Shown here piece by piece: positions 8,040-17,224 of a stretch of DNA of 64,000 bases. The notes below the pieces were generated by a model. The model saw only the letters and a list, made by a program, of their open reading frames with translations, had not been told where the DNA came from and ran no database searches. Position 1 is the stretch's first letter. The number at the start of each line of letters is the position of its first letter. The stretch comes from Actinokineospora xionganensis. Lineage in GTDB: Bacteria; Actinomycetota; Actinomycetes; Mycobacteriales; Pseudonocardiaceae. The translations under genes were made by a program, and so were the position numbers. The stretch lies in contig NZ_JABVED010000008.1 in NCBI RefSeq assembly GCF_014323725.1, forward strand, positions 62,001 to 126,000, written 5' to 3'.

Positions 8040-9461
8040 ATGAGGCCAGGACAGGACACTGGGACCGTTTCGCAGAGCTCGACCGAGACGTGGACCGACC
8101 GCAAGCGCTACCTCTGGCTGATCGGCCTGGTGGTGCCGTCGCTGGCCTTCGTCGCGATCGCGATGCACCAGCTCACGGACTGGGCCGTCTGGCTGTGGCT
8201 GGGGCCGGTGGTGATCCTGGTGATCGTCCCCGCGATCGACCTCATCGCCGGTCTCGACCGTTCGAACCCGCCCGACGACGTGATCGAGGCACTGGAGAAG
8301 GACAAGTACTACCGCTGGATCACCTACGCGTTCCTGCCGATCCAGTACGCGGGTTTCATCACCGCGTTCTACCTCATCAGCGGGGACACCCTGTCGGTGT
8401 TCGAGAAGGTCGGCCTGGCGATCTCCATCGGGTGCATCGGCGGCATCGGCATCAACACCGCGCACGAGCTGGGCCACAAGAAGGAGAGTCACGAGCGCTG
8501 GCTGTCCAAGATCGCCCTCGCGCAGAGCTTCTACGGCCACTTCTACATCGAGCACAACCGCGGCCACCACGTGCGGGTCGCGACGCCGGAGGACCCGGCG
8601 AGCAGCCGGATGGGCGAGAACCTCTACCAGTTCTGGCCGCGCACGGTGTTCGGCTCGGTCAAGAGCGCCTGGCACCTGGAGAAGAAGCGCTACGCCCGCC
8701 GCGACCAGCACCCGTTCCGCCTGGGCAACGACGTCCTCAACGCCTGGTTGATGTCCGCGGTGCTGTGGGGCGCGATGATCGTCGCCTTCGGGGTCGGGAT
8801 CCTCCCCTACCTGCTCATCCAGGCCGTGGTCGGCTTCTCGCTGCTGGAGGTCGTGAACTACCTGGAGCACTACGGGATGCTGCGCCAGCAGGTCGGCCCG
8901 CCGGACCGCCGCCGCTACGAGCGGGTCGCCCCGAGCCACAGCTGGAACTCCAACAACATCGCCACCAACGTGCTGCTCTATCATCTGCAGCGGCACAGCG
9001 ACCACCACGCGAACCCGACTCGGCGCTACCAGACGCTGCGCGACTTCGAGGAGTCCCCGGTGCTGCCGACCGGCTACGCGGGCATGATCGTGCTCGCCAT
9101 GATCCCGCCCGTGTGGCGCCGGGTCATGGACCCGCGAGTGGTCGCCCACTTCGGCGGCGACCTCACCAAGGCCAACATCTCCCCCCGCAAGCGCGACAAG
9201 ATCCTCGCGAAGTACGGCACGGCCGCCACGGCGCCGAGCGCGGAGGTTCCCGCCGACACCGCGGTCCGCACACCCGCGAACCTGATCCACGTCGGCAAGT
9301 GCCCGGGCTGCGGCTACGTCTACGACGAAGCTGTCGGCGACCCGCGCGAAGGCTTCCCCGCGGGCACACCGTGGAGCGCGGTACCGGACAACTGGTGCTG
9401 CCCGGACTGCGGTGTCCGCGAGAAGATCGATTTCCTGCCGGTGACGAAGGTCGGTGTCTGA
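8040..9461 (+). CDS. alkB: Alkane 1-monooxygenase fused to rubredoxin
   Basis: Membrane diiron hydroxylase that converts n-alkanes to 1-alkanols. All histidine boxes are present: HELGH (142-146), EHNRGHH (171-177), NYLEHYG (273-279) and LQRHSDHHA (316-324), with transmembrane helices at about 24-70, 95-140 and 235-270. After a ~50-residue linker comes a C-terminal rubredoxin with CPGCG (421-425) and CPDCG (454-458), giving 473 residues. The AlkB-Rd fusion is typical of actinomycetes. ATG at 8040 follows GGGAGG; longer frames upstream run across the operator. It overlaps the ferredoxin gene (TGATG) and is followed by its reductase, giving a complete electron chain. Confidence 0.95.
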   Translation: MRPGQDTGTVSQSSTETWTDRKRYLWLIGLVVPSLAFVAIAMHQLTDWAVWLWLGPVVILVIVPAIDLIAGLDRSNPPDDVIEALEKDKYYRWITYAFLPIQYAGFITAFYLISGDTLSVFEKVGLAISIGCIGGIGINTAHELGHKKESHERWLSKIALAQSFYGHFYIEHNRGHHVRVATPEDPASSRMGENLYQFWPRTVFGSVKSAWHLEKKRYARRDQHPFRLGNDVLNAWLMSAVLWGAMIVAFGVGILPYLLIQAVVGFSLLEVVNYLEHYGMLRQQVGPPDRRRYERVAPSHSWNSNNIATNVLLYHLQRHSDHHANPTRRYQTLRDFEESPVLPTGYAGMIVLAMIPPVWRRVMDPRVVAHFGGDLTKANISPRKRDKILAKYGTAATAPSAEVPADTAVRTPANLIHVGKCPGCGYVYDEAVGDPREGFPAGTPWSAVPDNWCCPDCGVREKIDFLPVTKVGV

Positions 9462-9652
9462 TGCGGATCGTGGCCGATCGAGCCCGCTGCGAGGGCCTGG
9501 GCATGTGCGAGGCGATGGCGCCGGATTTCTTCGAGGTCGGCGACGACGGGACCGTGACGATCCTGGATGAGACTCCGGGCGAGGAGCACCGTGCGGCGGT
9601 ACTCGCCGCGGTGGACGCCTGCCCGGTCCTCGCGCTGAGCCTGGACGGCTGA
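9461..9652 (+). CDS. Small [3Fe-4S] ferredoxin
   Basis: A 63-residue ferredoxin with Cys10, Cys16 and Cys54-Pro; the usual second Cys position of a 4Fe-4S motif is not cysteine, so a [3Fe-4S] cluster is expected. It starts RIVADRARCEGLGMCE, typical of P450- and AlkB-partner ferredoxins. The ATG overlaps the alkB stop by one base. It likely passes electrons from the adjacent reductase to the rubredoxin domain or directly to AlkB. Such a second carrier beside a fused rubredoxin is somewhat redundant. Confidence 0.9.
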   Translation: MRIVADRARCEGLGMCEAMAPDFFEVGDDGTVTILDETPGEEHRAAVLAAVDACPVLALSLDG

Positions 9653-9655
9653 CCC

Positions 9656-10870
9656 GTGGACCTCGTCGTGGTCGGCGCCTCGCTCGCGGGCCTGCGCGCC
9701 GTGGAGTCGGCGCGCCGGGCCGGGCACACCGGGCCGATCACGCTGATCGGCGCCGAACCACACCTGCCCTATGACCGACCGCCGCTGTCCAAGGCGTTCC
9801 TTTGCGCCGGCGGGCCCGCGCAGGTCCGGCCATTTCGCGGCGAGGCCGAGCTGCGCGACGAACTGGGCGTGCGGCTGCTGCTGGGCACGCCCGCGCAAAC
9901 GCTCGACACGGTGGCGTGCGAGGTGTCGGTAGGAGACCAGGCTGTCCCGTACGACGCGCTGATCATCGCGACCGGCGCGTCCCCGCGGCCGTTCCCGGGC
10001 ACGTCCGGCATCGCGGGGGTGCACCAGTTGCGCACCAGCGACGACGCCGTGGCGATCCGGTCGGCACTCGACGGGGGTGCGCGGACAGTGGTGGTCGGCG
10101 CGGGCTTCATCGGCTCGGAAGTGGCCTCGGCGGCTCGGGCTCGCGGGCACGAGGTGACCGTCGTGGAGGCCGCGTCGCTGCCCCTGAGCCGCTCGATCGG
10201 CGTGGACGCGGGCACGGTGTGCGCGGACTTGCATCGTGCGAACGGGACGGACCTGCGGTTGGGTGTCGGCGTCGCGGCGATCGAGTCGTCCGACGGCCGG
10301 GTGACCGGGGTCCGGCTGGACGACGGGACGGTGCTGGCGGCGGACCTGGTCGTGGTCGGAACCGGGGTGGCGCCCGCGACCGGGTGGCTGCGCGGGAGCG
10401 GTGTGCCCCTGCACGAGCGCGACGGCGGGGTGCTCTGCGACGAGACGCTGTGGACCGGTGTGCCGGGCGTGTACGCGGCGGGCGATGTCGCGCACGTCCC
10501 CAACCCACTCTTCGACGGCGACCTCATGCGGCTCGAACACTGGACCAGCGCCGCCGAACAGGGCGCGGCCGCTGCCCGGCACGCCCTCGACCCGGCGTCG
10601 GCCCGCGGGCTCGCGCCGGTCCCCTACTTCTGGTCGGACTGGTACGGCCACCGCATCCAGTTCGTCGGCACCCCGGACTGCGACGAGGTCCAGGTGGTGG
10701 ACACCGATACGTTCACGGCTCTCTATCGCCGGGGAGATCGGATCGTGGGTGCGCTGACAGTTGACCGCCCGCGCGAAGTCATGAAGTTCCGCAAGCGCAT
10801 AGCCGAGCGCGGCGACTGGTCGGAGGCGCTCGCTTTCGCCGGTGTCAGCGCGCGGGAAGGTGCCGCATAA
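9656..10870 (+). CDS. FAD-dependent ferredoxin/rubredoxin reductase
   Basis: A 404-residue NAD(P)H:ferredoxin oxidoreductase of the CamA/ThcD type. N-terminal FAD Rossmann motif (VVVGASLAGLRAVESAR), a PPLSK segment near residue 44, an NAD-binding motif VVVGAGFIGSEVA near residue 143, and the second FAD motif VYAAGDVA near residue 278. GTG start 3 nt after the ferredoxin stop; last member of the electron-transfer part of the alk operon, followed at once by the TetR gene. It feeds electrons from NADH through ferredoxin and/or rubredoxin to AlkB. Confidence 0.93.
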   Translation: MDLVVVGASLAGLRAVESARRAGHTGPITLIGAEPHLPYDRPPLSKAFLCAGGPAQVRPFRGEAELRDELGVRLLLGTPAQTLDTVACEVSVGDQAVPYDALIIATGASPRPFPGTSGIAGVHQLRTSDDAVAIRSALDGGARTVVVGAGFIGSEVASAARARGHEVTVVEAASLPLSRSIGVDAGTVCADLHRANGTDLRLGVGVAAIESSDGRVTGVRLDDGTVLAADLVVVGTGVAPATGWLRGSGVPLHERDGGVLCDETLWTGVPGVYAAGDVAHVPNPLFDGDLMRLEHWTSAAEQGAAAARHALDPASARGLAPVPYFWSDWYGHRIQFVGTPDCDEVQVVDTDTFTALYRRGDRIVGALTVDRPREVMKFRKRIAERGDWSEALAFAGVSAREGAA

Positions 10871-10871
10871 C

Positions 10872-11474
10872 ATGAACGTCGTGACGATGGCCGATTCGAC
10901 CGACGTCGCGGCCGGTGGCCCGCAGCGAGAGCGCATCATCGCGGCCGCGGCCGCCCTCACCACCCGTTCGGGCTGGGCGTCGGTGACGATGTCGCGGCTC
11001 GCCGACGAGGTCGGGGTGAGCCGCCAGACGGTGTACAACGAGATCGGGACCAAGCCCGCCCTGGCCAAGGCCATGGTGCACGACGAGTTGGGGCGATTCC
11101 TCTCGGTCGTCGACAAGGCCTTCGACGAGCACCCCGACGACCTGATCGCCGCGATCACCGCGGCGGTGCGCGGCGTCCTGGAACTGGCCGAGGGCAACAC
11201 CCTGCTGCACGCCATCGTCTCCGCGACCCACGGCGCCGATACCGAACTGCTGCCGCTGATCACGACCCACGCGGAGTCGCTGTTGAGCACCGCGAAGGCC
11301 GTCGTGGCCGACCGGATGCGTCCGTTCCGGCTCTCCTTCACCGCGTGGGAGTTCGACGCGGCGATCGACACGGTCGTGCGGGTGGTGCTCAGCCATGTGA
11401 TGCAGCCGTCGGGCAGCCCGGAGGAGACCGCCGCCGACATCGCCTGGATCGCCCGGCGCGTGCTGTTCCCCTGA
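10872..11474 (+). CDS. TetR-family regulator of the alkane operon
   Basis: A 200-residue TetR protein with the HTH at about residues 19-65 (VTMSRLADEVGVSRQTVYNEIGTK) and an all-helical ligand domain. The ATG at 10872 starts 1 nt after the reductase stop, with GGAAGG upstream, so it belongs to the alk operon. Similar regulators sit in the same place in other actinobacterial alkB operons. It probably represses the operon through the repeats at 7961-8013 and responds to alkanes or fatty acyl ligands (inference). Confidence 0.9.
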   Translation: MNVVTMADSTDVAAGGPQRERIIAAAAALTTRSGWASVTMSRLADEVGVSRQTVYNEIGTKPALAKAMVHDELGRFLSVVDKAFDEHPDDLIAAITAAVRGVLELAEGNTLLHAIVSATHGADTELLPLITTHAESLLSTAKAVVADRMRPFRLSFTAWEFDAAIDTVVRVVLSHVMQPSGSPEETAADIAWIARRVLFP

Positions 11475-11510
11475 TCCGCGCGGGCCGAACAGTCCTGAGA
11501 GGATTGGGCG

Positions 11511-12836
11511 GTGGATGACTGGGAGACGCGGCCGATCCCGCGCGTGCGCGCGGACGACGAGCCTGAGCGCGCCTCCAGGGGGCGGCACACCGCGGGCCGT
11601 GCCCCCGAACCGGATGGCACGGGCCGACGCCGTCGTCGCGATCCCGATGACGACGTCGCGGTGACCGGCCACGGGCACGGACACGGGCCCGCTGCTCCGG
11701 CTTCGGCGCCAGTGCGGCGGCTCCTCACGTTCCTGGTGTCGCCGTTCGCCTTGGCCGCGGTCATCGGGATGGTGCTGCTGTTCCCCACCGGCGACGGGCC
11801 TGAGGGCGTCGGCTCCGGCCAGGAGCCGGTGCTCGGCACGGTCACCGCGGCGGAGGCCGGATCGTGCCAGTTCGGCGGTCAACCGGGGGCCGAGCCGAGC
11901 CCCGACCAATGTCTGACGGTCACGGTCGAGATGACCGACGGGCAGGCCAAGGGCAGTGAGATCCGCACCGCCGTCCCGGTGGAACCGAGCACCCCGCGTT
12001 TCGCGGTGGGCGACGACGTCGTGCTCAGCTACGGCGGCGGGGACCCGCTCAGCGGCGGGTCCTACCAACTCGTCGACTTCCAGCGCGGGATGCCGCTCGC
12101 CGTGCTCGCCCTCCTGTTCGCCGCCGCGGTGTTGCTCCTCGGACGGTGGCAGGGACTCAAGGCACTGGCGGGCTTGGGGCTGACGTTCGCGGTCCTGCTG
12201 CTGTTCGTGCTCCCCGCCATCCTCGGTGGGGAGAACCCGCTGCTGGTGGCGATCGCGGGCGCGGGCGTGATCATGTTCGCGGTTCTCTACCTGACCCACG
12301 GCTTCTCCGCGCGGACCACCACCGCGGTCCTGGGGACGATGGTCAGCCTGGCGCTCATCGGCGTGCTGAGCGCGGTCTTCGCGGCGGTGTCGCGGCTGAC
12401 TGGCTTGGACGAGGAAACAGCGAACCTCGTGGGGGCGCTCGGCACCGGCATAGACACGCGCGGGCTGCTGCTGGCAGGCATCGTGATCGGCGCGCTCGGT
12501 GTGCTCGACGACGTGACCGTCACCCAGACCAGCGCCGTGTGGGAACTGCGGGCCGCCAACCCGACCCTGACCTGGCGCGAGTTGTACGCGGCGGGCCTGC
12601 GGATCGGCCGCGACCACGTGTCGTCGGCGGTCAACACCCTGGTGATGGCCTACGCGGGCGCGGCCCTGCCGGTGTTGCTGTACTCGTCCCTGTCGGACGT
12701 GGGCCTGGGCGCGCTGCTGGGGTCGCAGTCGATCGCGCAGGAGATCGTGCGGACGCTGGTGGGCAGCATCGGTCTGGTGGCGGCGGTTCCGGTCACCACA
12801 GCGCTGGCCGCGTTGGTGGCGGTTCGGGAGGAGTGA
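11511..12836 (+). CDS. YibE/F family integral membrane protein
   Basis: A 441-residue membrane protein. The first ~65 residues are Arg/Asp-rich and include a GHGHGHG stretch. A helix at about 72-90 leads to an extracytoplasmic domain (~90-195), and seven or so further helices follow. The segment LLLAGIVIGALGVLDDVTVTQTSAVWEL near residue 325 is the conserved YibE/F core. The family may be a transporter but no substrate is established. GTG start with a weak GGG upstream. It ends convergently 8 nt from the next gene's stop. Confidence 0.82.
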   Translation: MDDWETRPIPRVRADDEPERASRGRHTAGRAPEPDGTGRRRRRDPDDDVAVTGHGHGHGPAAPASAPVRRLLTFLVSPFALAAVIGMVLLFPTGDGPEGVGSGQEPVLGTVTAAEAGSCQFGGQPGAEPSPDQCLTVTVEMTDGQAKGSEIRTAVPVEPSTPRFAVGDDVVLSYGGGDPLSGGSYQLVDFQRGMPLAVLALLFAAAVLLLGRWQGLKALAGLGLTFAVLLLFVLPAILGGENPLLVAIAGAGVIMFAVLYLTHGFSARTTTAVLGTMVSLALIGVLSAVFAAVSRLTGLDEETANLVGALGTGIDTRGLLLAGIVIGALGVLDDVTVTQTSAVWELRAANPTLTWRELYAAGLRIGRDHVSSAVNTLVMAYAGAALPVLLYSSLSDVGLGALLGSQSIAQEIVRTLVGSIGLVAAVPVTTALAALVAVREE

Positions 12837-12844
12837 GTCTGCCG

Positions 12845-13486
12845 CTACGGCAGATTCGCCACGAACTTGGTGATCGCTTCAGTGCGCAACCGCTGAGCCA
12901 ACTTCCCCTGCGGCGCAACCGAAGCGAGCTGGAACAGCGGCCGCTCCGGTGCGGCTTCGCCCCGTGCCTCCGCTCGCAGCTGGGCCACAAGCAATTGTGA
13001 GAAAACCAATCCGCTGGTGTTCTCGCTCCCGGCGAGCGCGTCCGCCAACCGCCGCAGGGCGAGGATGCCGAGTTCCCGCCCACCCGTGCCCGAGTAGGCC
13101 GCGAGCGCGATGTTGATGGACTTTCCCTTGGCCCCGACCAGAAGCCCGACCGTGCGCACACCGCGCACATCCGTCACCAGCAAGTCGAGGCGTTCGACGA
13201 CGCGGAGGTCGACGATCTTGCTGCCGATCGTCTCCGCCACCACGCGGGTGCCCTGCAGCCAGATCCGGCGACGGGCGGTCATCCAGGTCAGCAGGGCGAG
13301 TGTTCCGGCGACCACGGCCGCGGTGACCAAGCCAGGGGTCTGCCCGAAGATCAGCCCGACGACACCGCCGACGGCCGCGCCGAAGAGCAGGGCGACCGCG
13401 ACGGTCACGCAGCCCCGGCGGCGGGATGGGTCGGCCAGGGTCAGTGGGATCCGCTCCGGCTCGGCCGGAGGCTGGGGGTCGGTCAT
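12845..13486 (-). CDS. Two-helix membrane protein, conserved hypothetical
   Basis: A 213-residue protein with two adjacent transmembrane helices at about residues 27-70, a positively charged turn (TARRRIW), and a cytoplasmic C-terminal domain of about 140 residues. I recognise no named family. The stop of the metallo-hydrolase upstream (13489) is 2 nt before this ATG, so the two genes form one transcript. In mycobacteria hisS occupies this position after the metallo-hydrolase; here it does not. Confidence 0.65.
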   Translation of the reverse strand: MTDPQPPAEPERIPLTLADPSRRRGCVTVAVALLFGAAVGGVVGLIFGQTPGLVTAAVVAGTLALLTWMTARRRIWLQGTRVVAETIGSKIVDLRVVERLDLLVTDVRGVRTVGLLVGAKGKSINIALAAYSGTGGRELGILALRRLADALAGSENTSGLVFSQLLVAQLRAEARGEAAPERPLFQLASVAPQGKLAQRLRTEAITKFVANLP

Positions 13487-13488
13487 GG

Positions 13489-14199
13489 TCAGATGCCTCG
13501 CCCGCGGCCGCGGTGCGCCGACGCGGGGTCGGTCAGGTCGACCATCCCGGTGAGGAACGGGTTGCTGACCCGCTCGCGGCCGATCGTCGTGGTCGGGCCG
13601 TGTCCCGGGAGCACCACGGTCTCGTCGTCGAGCGGCAGGATCTTCGAGCGCAGCGACGCCGTCATCCGGTCCATCGACCCGCCGGGCAGGTCGGTGCGGC
13701 CGATCGATCCCGCGAAGAGGGTGTCGCCGGAGAACAGCAGCAGGCCGCCCTCCTCGGTGGCCGAGCGGAACGCCACCGAGCCCTCGGTGTGGCCGGGGGT
13801 GTGGTCGACGGTCAGCTTCAGGCCCGCGAGATCGAGTTCGACCCCGTCGGTCATCTCCTTGACCTCACGCGGCTCGCGCATCTCGAGGCCGCCGAAGAAG
13901 GACGCCGACTCGCGGCTCAGGCCGCGCAGCGGGTCGCTGAGCATGTAGCGGTCGTCCGGGTGGATCCACGCGGGCACGTCGTTGCCGTCGCAGACCGGGG
14001 TCACCGAATAGGTGTGGTCGAGGTGCCCGTGCGTCAAGAGCACCGCGACGGGCGAGAGCCGGTGCTTGCGCAGCGCCTCGGCGATGGGCTCCTCAGCGTC
14101 CTGACCAGGGTCGATGATCACACACTGGCCACCCTCCTCGGGCGCGATGAGGAAGCAGTTGGCCTGGAAGGCCCCAGTCGGAAAGCCGACGACAAGCAC
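13489..14199 (-). CDS. MBL-fold metallo-hydrolase (glyoxalase II-like, Rv2581c type)
   Basis: A 236-residue metallo-beta-lactamase-fold hydrolase with the binuclear zinc motif THGHLDH (His57, His59, Asp61, His62), a second His in TPGHTEG, Asp in SGDTLF and the terminal His in LPGHGP. GTG at 14199 has GGAGG 6 nt upstream. It probably cleaves a thioester such as S-lactoylglutathione or a mycothiol analogue, but that is inference. The position divergent from a ppiB cyclophilin and near relA is the same as in M. tuberculosis. Confidence 0.88.
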   Translation of the reverse strand: MLVVGFPTGAFQANCFLIAPEEGGQCVIIDPGQDAEEPIAEALRKHRLSPVAVLLTHGHLDHTYSVTPVCDGNDVPAWIHPDDRYMLSDPLRGLSRESASFFGGLEMREPREVKEMTDGVELDLAGLKLTVDHTPGHTEGSVAFRSATEEGGLLLFSGDTLFAGSIGRTDLPGGSMDRMTASLRSKILPLDDETVVLPGHGPTTTIGRERVSNPFLTGMVDLTDPASAHRGRGRGI

Positions 14200-14328
14200 A
14201 GTGGACCTCCGGTCGGCGGATTCTTGGCAGGTTCTCAGACTATCTGGCAGTACCACCACACGGTTCTTACCGGGGGTCCCCATAGACTGCGCGCCTGCCA
14301 GGAACGTGTAGGTCAGGGAGGGTGCCAG

Positions 14329-15210
14329 GTGCCGACTAACGAGCAGCGCAGAGAGGCGGCCAAGCGCAAGCTGGAACGTCAGCTGGCGAACAGGGCCGAG
14401 CGCGCGCGCAAGCGCCGGATCTTCGGTGTGGTGGGCACCGTGGTGGCCGTCGTGGCCGTCGTGGGAGTTGTCTACTGGCTTGCCAACCGCAGTGACGACC
14501 CCGTGACCCCGGCGGACGCCTCCACCTCGCCGAGCGCCGAGGCCGACGCGCCGGTGGACACGCCTGCGAACATCCCGACCGAACTCGCGCCCGCGCCCAA
14601 GCGGCCACAGCCGCTGCCCGCGAAGGTCACCTGCGAGTACCCGGCCGAGGCGGGCAAGCCCGCCGCCAAGCCCGCGCAGGCGCCGCCCACGGCCGACATC
14701 TCCGCCGAGGGCACCGTCGTGGCCACCGCGAACATCGCGGGCGGCGACGTCAAGCTGACCCTGGACCGCGCGCTCGCGCCGTGCGCGGTGAACAGCTTCG
14801 TGAGCCTGGCCAAGCAGGGCTACTTCAACGACACCCGCTGCCACCGCCTCACCACCAGCGACGGCCTGCAGGTCCTGCAGTGCGGCGACCCCTCGGCCAG
14901 CGGCAGCGGCGGTCCCGGCTACAGCTTCGACGACGAGGTCTTCCCCGAGCTGAAGTACGGCCGCGGCATCCTCGCCATGGCCAACGCCGGCAAGAACCCG
15001 CAGACGAACAAGGGCACCAACGGCAGCCAGTTCTTCATCGTCTACGGCACCGCCGAACTGCCCCCGAACTACAGCGCCTTCGGCACGATCGACGCCGAGA
15101 GCCTCAAGAAGATCGACGAGATCGCCAAGGCGGGCACCACCCGCAAGGGCTCGCCGGGCGACGGCTCGCCGAAGAACCCGGTCACCATCAGCACCGTGAC
15201 GGTGGCCTGA
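14329..15210 (+). CDS. ppiB: Membrane-anchored cyclophilin-type peptidyl-prolyl isomerase
   Basis: A 293-residue protein: basic N-terminus (about residues 1-30), one transmembrane helix (~31-50), a Pro/Ala-rich extracytoplasmic linker, then a cyclophilin domain from about residue 125 (SFVSLAKQGYFNDTRCHRL, ANAGKNPQTNKGTNGSQFFI, YSAFGTI). It catalyses cis-trans isomerisation of prolyl bonds in exported proteins. GTG at 14329 has GGGAGG 6 nt upstream. The second cyclophilin gene follows after 2 nt. The orthologue at this locus in M. tuberculosis is Rv2582. Confidence 0.92.
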   Translation: MPTNEQRREAAKRKLERQLANRAERARKRRIFGVVGTVVAVVAVVGVVYWLANRSDDPVTPADASTSPSAEADAPVDTPANIPTELAPAPKRPQPLPAKVTCEYPAEAGKPAAKPAQAPPTADISAEGTVVATANIAGGDVKLTLDRALAPCAVNSFVSLAKQGYFNDTRCHRLTTSDGLQVLQCGDPSASGSGGPGYSFDDEVFPELKYGRGILAMANAGKNPQTNKGTNGSQFFIVYGTAELPPNYSAFGTIDAESLKKIDEIAKAGTTRKGSPGDGSPKNPVTISTVTVA

Positions 15211-15212
15211 GC

Positions 15213-15968
15213 ATGAAGCGCACCGCCACGACCGGGCTGCTCCTCGCCTGCCTGACCCTGACCGCCTGCGGGTCGACGGTGTCGGGCAGCCCGGTCGGGG
15301 CGGAGTCCGCCCCAACCACGTCGGAGAAGTCGTCCGCCGCCGCGCCCACGACCTCCGCCGCCGACGGGACGCCCTGCCGGTACAAGACCAGCACCGGCCA
15401 GCCCGCCCCCGAGGGCAAGGACGTCGGCAAACCGGCCGAGCGGGCGAAGGACAAGCCCGCCACTGTGACCCTGACGACCAACCTGGGCCCGGTGACGATC
15501 GAACTGGCCACCGATACCGCGCCGTGCACCGCACGCAGCTTCGTGCACCTGGCGAGCGAGAAGTACTTCGACGACTCCCCCTGCCACCGCCTCACCGCCG
15601 CCGACAGCCTGTCGGTCCTGCAGTGCGGGGACCCGACCGGCCAGGGCACCGGCGGCCCGGGATACACGGTGCAGGACGAGAACCCGGGCAACCTGAAGCC
15701 TTCCGGCGCGGGCGAGACGGTGGTCTACCCACGCGGGACGGTCGCGATGGCCAACACCGGTAGGCCGAACAGCGGCGGCAGCCAGTTCTTCCTCGTCTAC
15801 CGCGATTCGATGCTGCCGCCCACATACGCGGTGCTGGGCACCATCGACGAGGCGGGTCTGGCCACCCTGGACAAGATCGCGGCGGGCGGCATCACCCCGC
15901 AGATGGGCGAACAGGACGGCGCGCCGACCGTGCCGGTCAAGATCCAGAAGGCCACGGTCGCGGACTAG
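15213..15968 (+). CDS. Cyclophilin-type peptidyl-prolyl isomerase lipoprotein
   Basis: A 251-residue tandem paralogue of the preceding gene. It has a lipoprotein signal peptide with lipobox LTAC (Cys19), a Ser/Thr/Ala-rich linker, and a cyclophilin domain from about residue 80 (RSFVHLASEKYFDDSPCHRL, GGSQFFLVY). It should be anchored on the outer face of the membrane. ATG is 2 nt after the ppiB stop; the two genes clearly arose by duplication and differ mainly in how the enzyme is attached to the membrane. Confidence 0.9.
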   Translation: MKRTATTGLLLACLTLTACGSTVSGSPVGAESAPTTSEKSSAAAPTTSAADGTPCRYKTSTGQPAPEGKDVGKPAERAKDKPATVTLTTNLGPVTIELATDTAPCTARSFVHLASEKYFDDSPCHRLTAADSLSVLQCGDPTGQGTGGPGYTVQDENPGNLKPSGAGETVVYPRGTVAMANTGRPNSGGSQFFLVYRDSMLPPTYAVLGTIDEAGLATLDKIAAGGITPQMGEQDGAPTVPVKIQKATVAD

Positions 15969-15971
15969 CCG

Positions 15972-16514
15972 GTGACCGACCGCTGGGAGCAGTATCTCTA
16001 CGAACAGCACTCCGCCGAACAACTCGCCGCGTGGGCGCTCAGCCTGCGCTATTTCCGGTTCTGCCGGGCGGTCGGCGGCCATGCGGGCGACGGAGACCAG
16101 CTCAGGGTCGCCCTCGCTGTCGACTCCCGGGACGACCTGGAAACGGTCCTCGCCGCGCTTGGCATCCCGCTGACCATCCTCCCGGCGGACGAGCCGCGAC
16201 CGGTCACGGGCCAGTCCTACACCGGGGACGAGTACGCCCGGTTCCGGGACGCGATCGGCCGGTTCCCCGACGTCGCCCAGCCCAGCCACGTGCGGCTGGC
16301 CGGCGAAAAGGCGTTCGCCTGGGTCGGCACCGACCGGCTCACCGTGTCGATCTCGGATGAGAAAGACATCTGGTCGGTCAGCGATGCGGCTGTCGAGGTG
16401 GCGCGGCGGGTGGAGCCGATGATCGACCCGATCGCCCACCACGTGATCGACCCGCCGGGGAAAGACCGACACTGCGTCTGCCCGACGTACTATCCGGAAT
16501 TCTGGGCGAGCTGA
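15972..16514 (+). CDS. Conserved hypothetical protein (180 aa)
   Basis: A soluble protein without signal peptide or membrane helix. GTG at 15972 lies 3 nt after the cyclophilin stop, so it is the third gene of that operon. There is a Cys-rich end (HCVCPTYYPEFW) and a His pair (IAHHVIDPP) near residue 155. I do not recognise the family. Translation is supported by the tight spacing and good codon use, but function is open. Confidence 0.6.
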   Translation: MTDRWEQYLYEQHSAEQLAAWALSLRYFRFCRAVGGHAGDGDQLRVALAVDSRDDLETVLAALGIPLTILPADEPRPVTGQSYTGDEYARFRDAIGRFPDVAQPSHVRLAGEKAFAWVGTDRLTVSISDEKDIWSVSDAAVEVARRVEPMIDPIAHHVIDPPGKDRHCVCPTYYPEFWAS

Positions 16515-16543
16515 CTGTCATACCCCGCCGGCACACTCGGTGG

Positions 16544-17224
16544 ATGACCTACCGTGAGTGGCCCGTCGACCGTCCAGGCATCGCCTGTGTGTGGTCGCGG
16601 ACCGTTGCGGAGGCAGGAACCCAGCGGGTCGTGCCGGACGGGTGTGCCGACGTCATCTGGCATCAGGTGACCGGCAGGCTGTTCGTGGCGGGACCGGACA
16701 CTGAGGGGCAGGTGGGTGCCGCGGAACCAGGGACCATGGTCGGGCTGCGGTTCGAGCCCGGAGCCATCGCCTTGGGCGTGCCCGCCGACGAGTTACGGGA
16801 CGGGCGGATCGACCTTGACGCCTTTCGCCCGGATGGCCGGGAGTTGGCCCAGCGGCTGGCGGAGGCCGAGGATCCGCGTCAGGTCTTGCTCGACGCGTTC
16901 CCCGCCCAGGTCGACCCGGTGATCGACCAGGTTCGGGAACTGGCCGGGCACACGGGATCCGTGCGGGCCATCGCGGACACCGTGGGGCTTGGGGAACGTC
17001 AGCTCCGGCGGCGCAGTCTCGCCGCTTTCGGCTACGGGCCCAAGGTCCTGCACCGTGTTCTGCGCTTCGACCGGGCGGTGCGGCGGGCCAGAACGGGAAT
17101 GCCGTTCGCCGAGGTCGCCTACCGCGAGGGCTACACCGACCAGGCGCACCTGGCGCGTGAGGTGAAGGTGCTGGCCGGGACCACGCTCACCGCGTTGACC
17201 GGCCGTAGGTCTCCAACGTCCTGA
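16544..17224 (+). CDS. AraC-family regulator with N-terminal DUF6597-like domain
   Basis: A 226-residue regulator. The N-terminal sensor half (RVVPDGCADVIWH, GLRFEPGAIALGVPADEL) is the type found in small AraC proteins annotated with DUF6597; the C-terminal HTH (~residues 130-215) has the LGERQLRRRSLAAFGYGPK and VAYREGYTDQAHLAREVK segments. No target is evident. Its last 38 nt overlap, tail to tail, the end of the next, convergent gene. Confidence 0.85.
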   Translation: MTYREWPVDRPGIACVWSRTVAEAGTQRVVPDGCADVIWHQVTGRLFVAGPDTEGQVGAAEPGTMVGLRFEPGAIALGVPADELRDGRIDLDAFRPDGRELAQRLAEAEDPRQVLLDAFPAQVDPVIDQVRELAGHTGSVRAIADTVGLGERQLRRRSLAAFGYGPKVLHRVLRFDRAVRRARTGMPFAEVAYREGYTDQAHLAREVKVLAGTTLTALTGRRSPTS

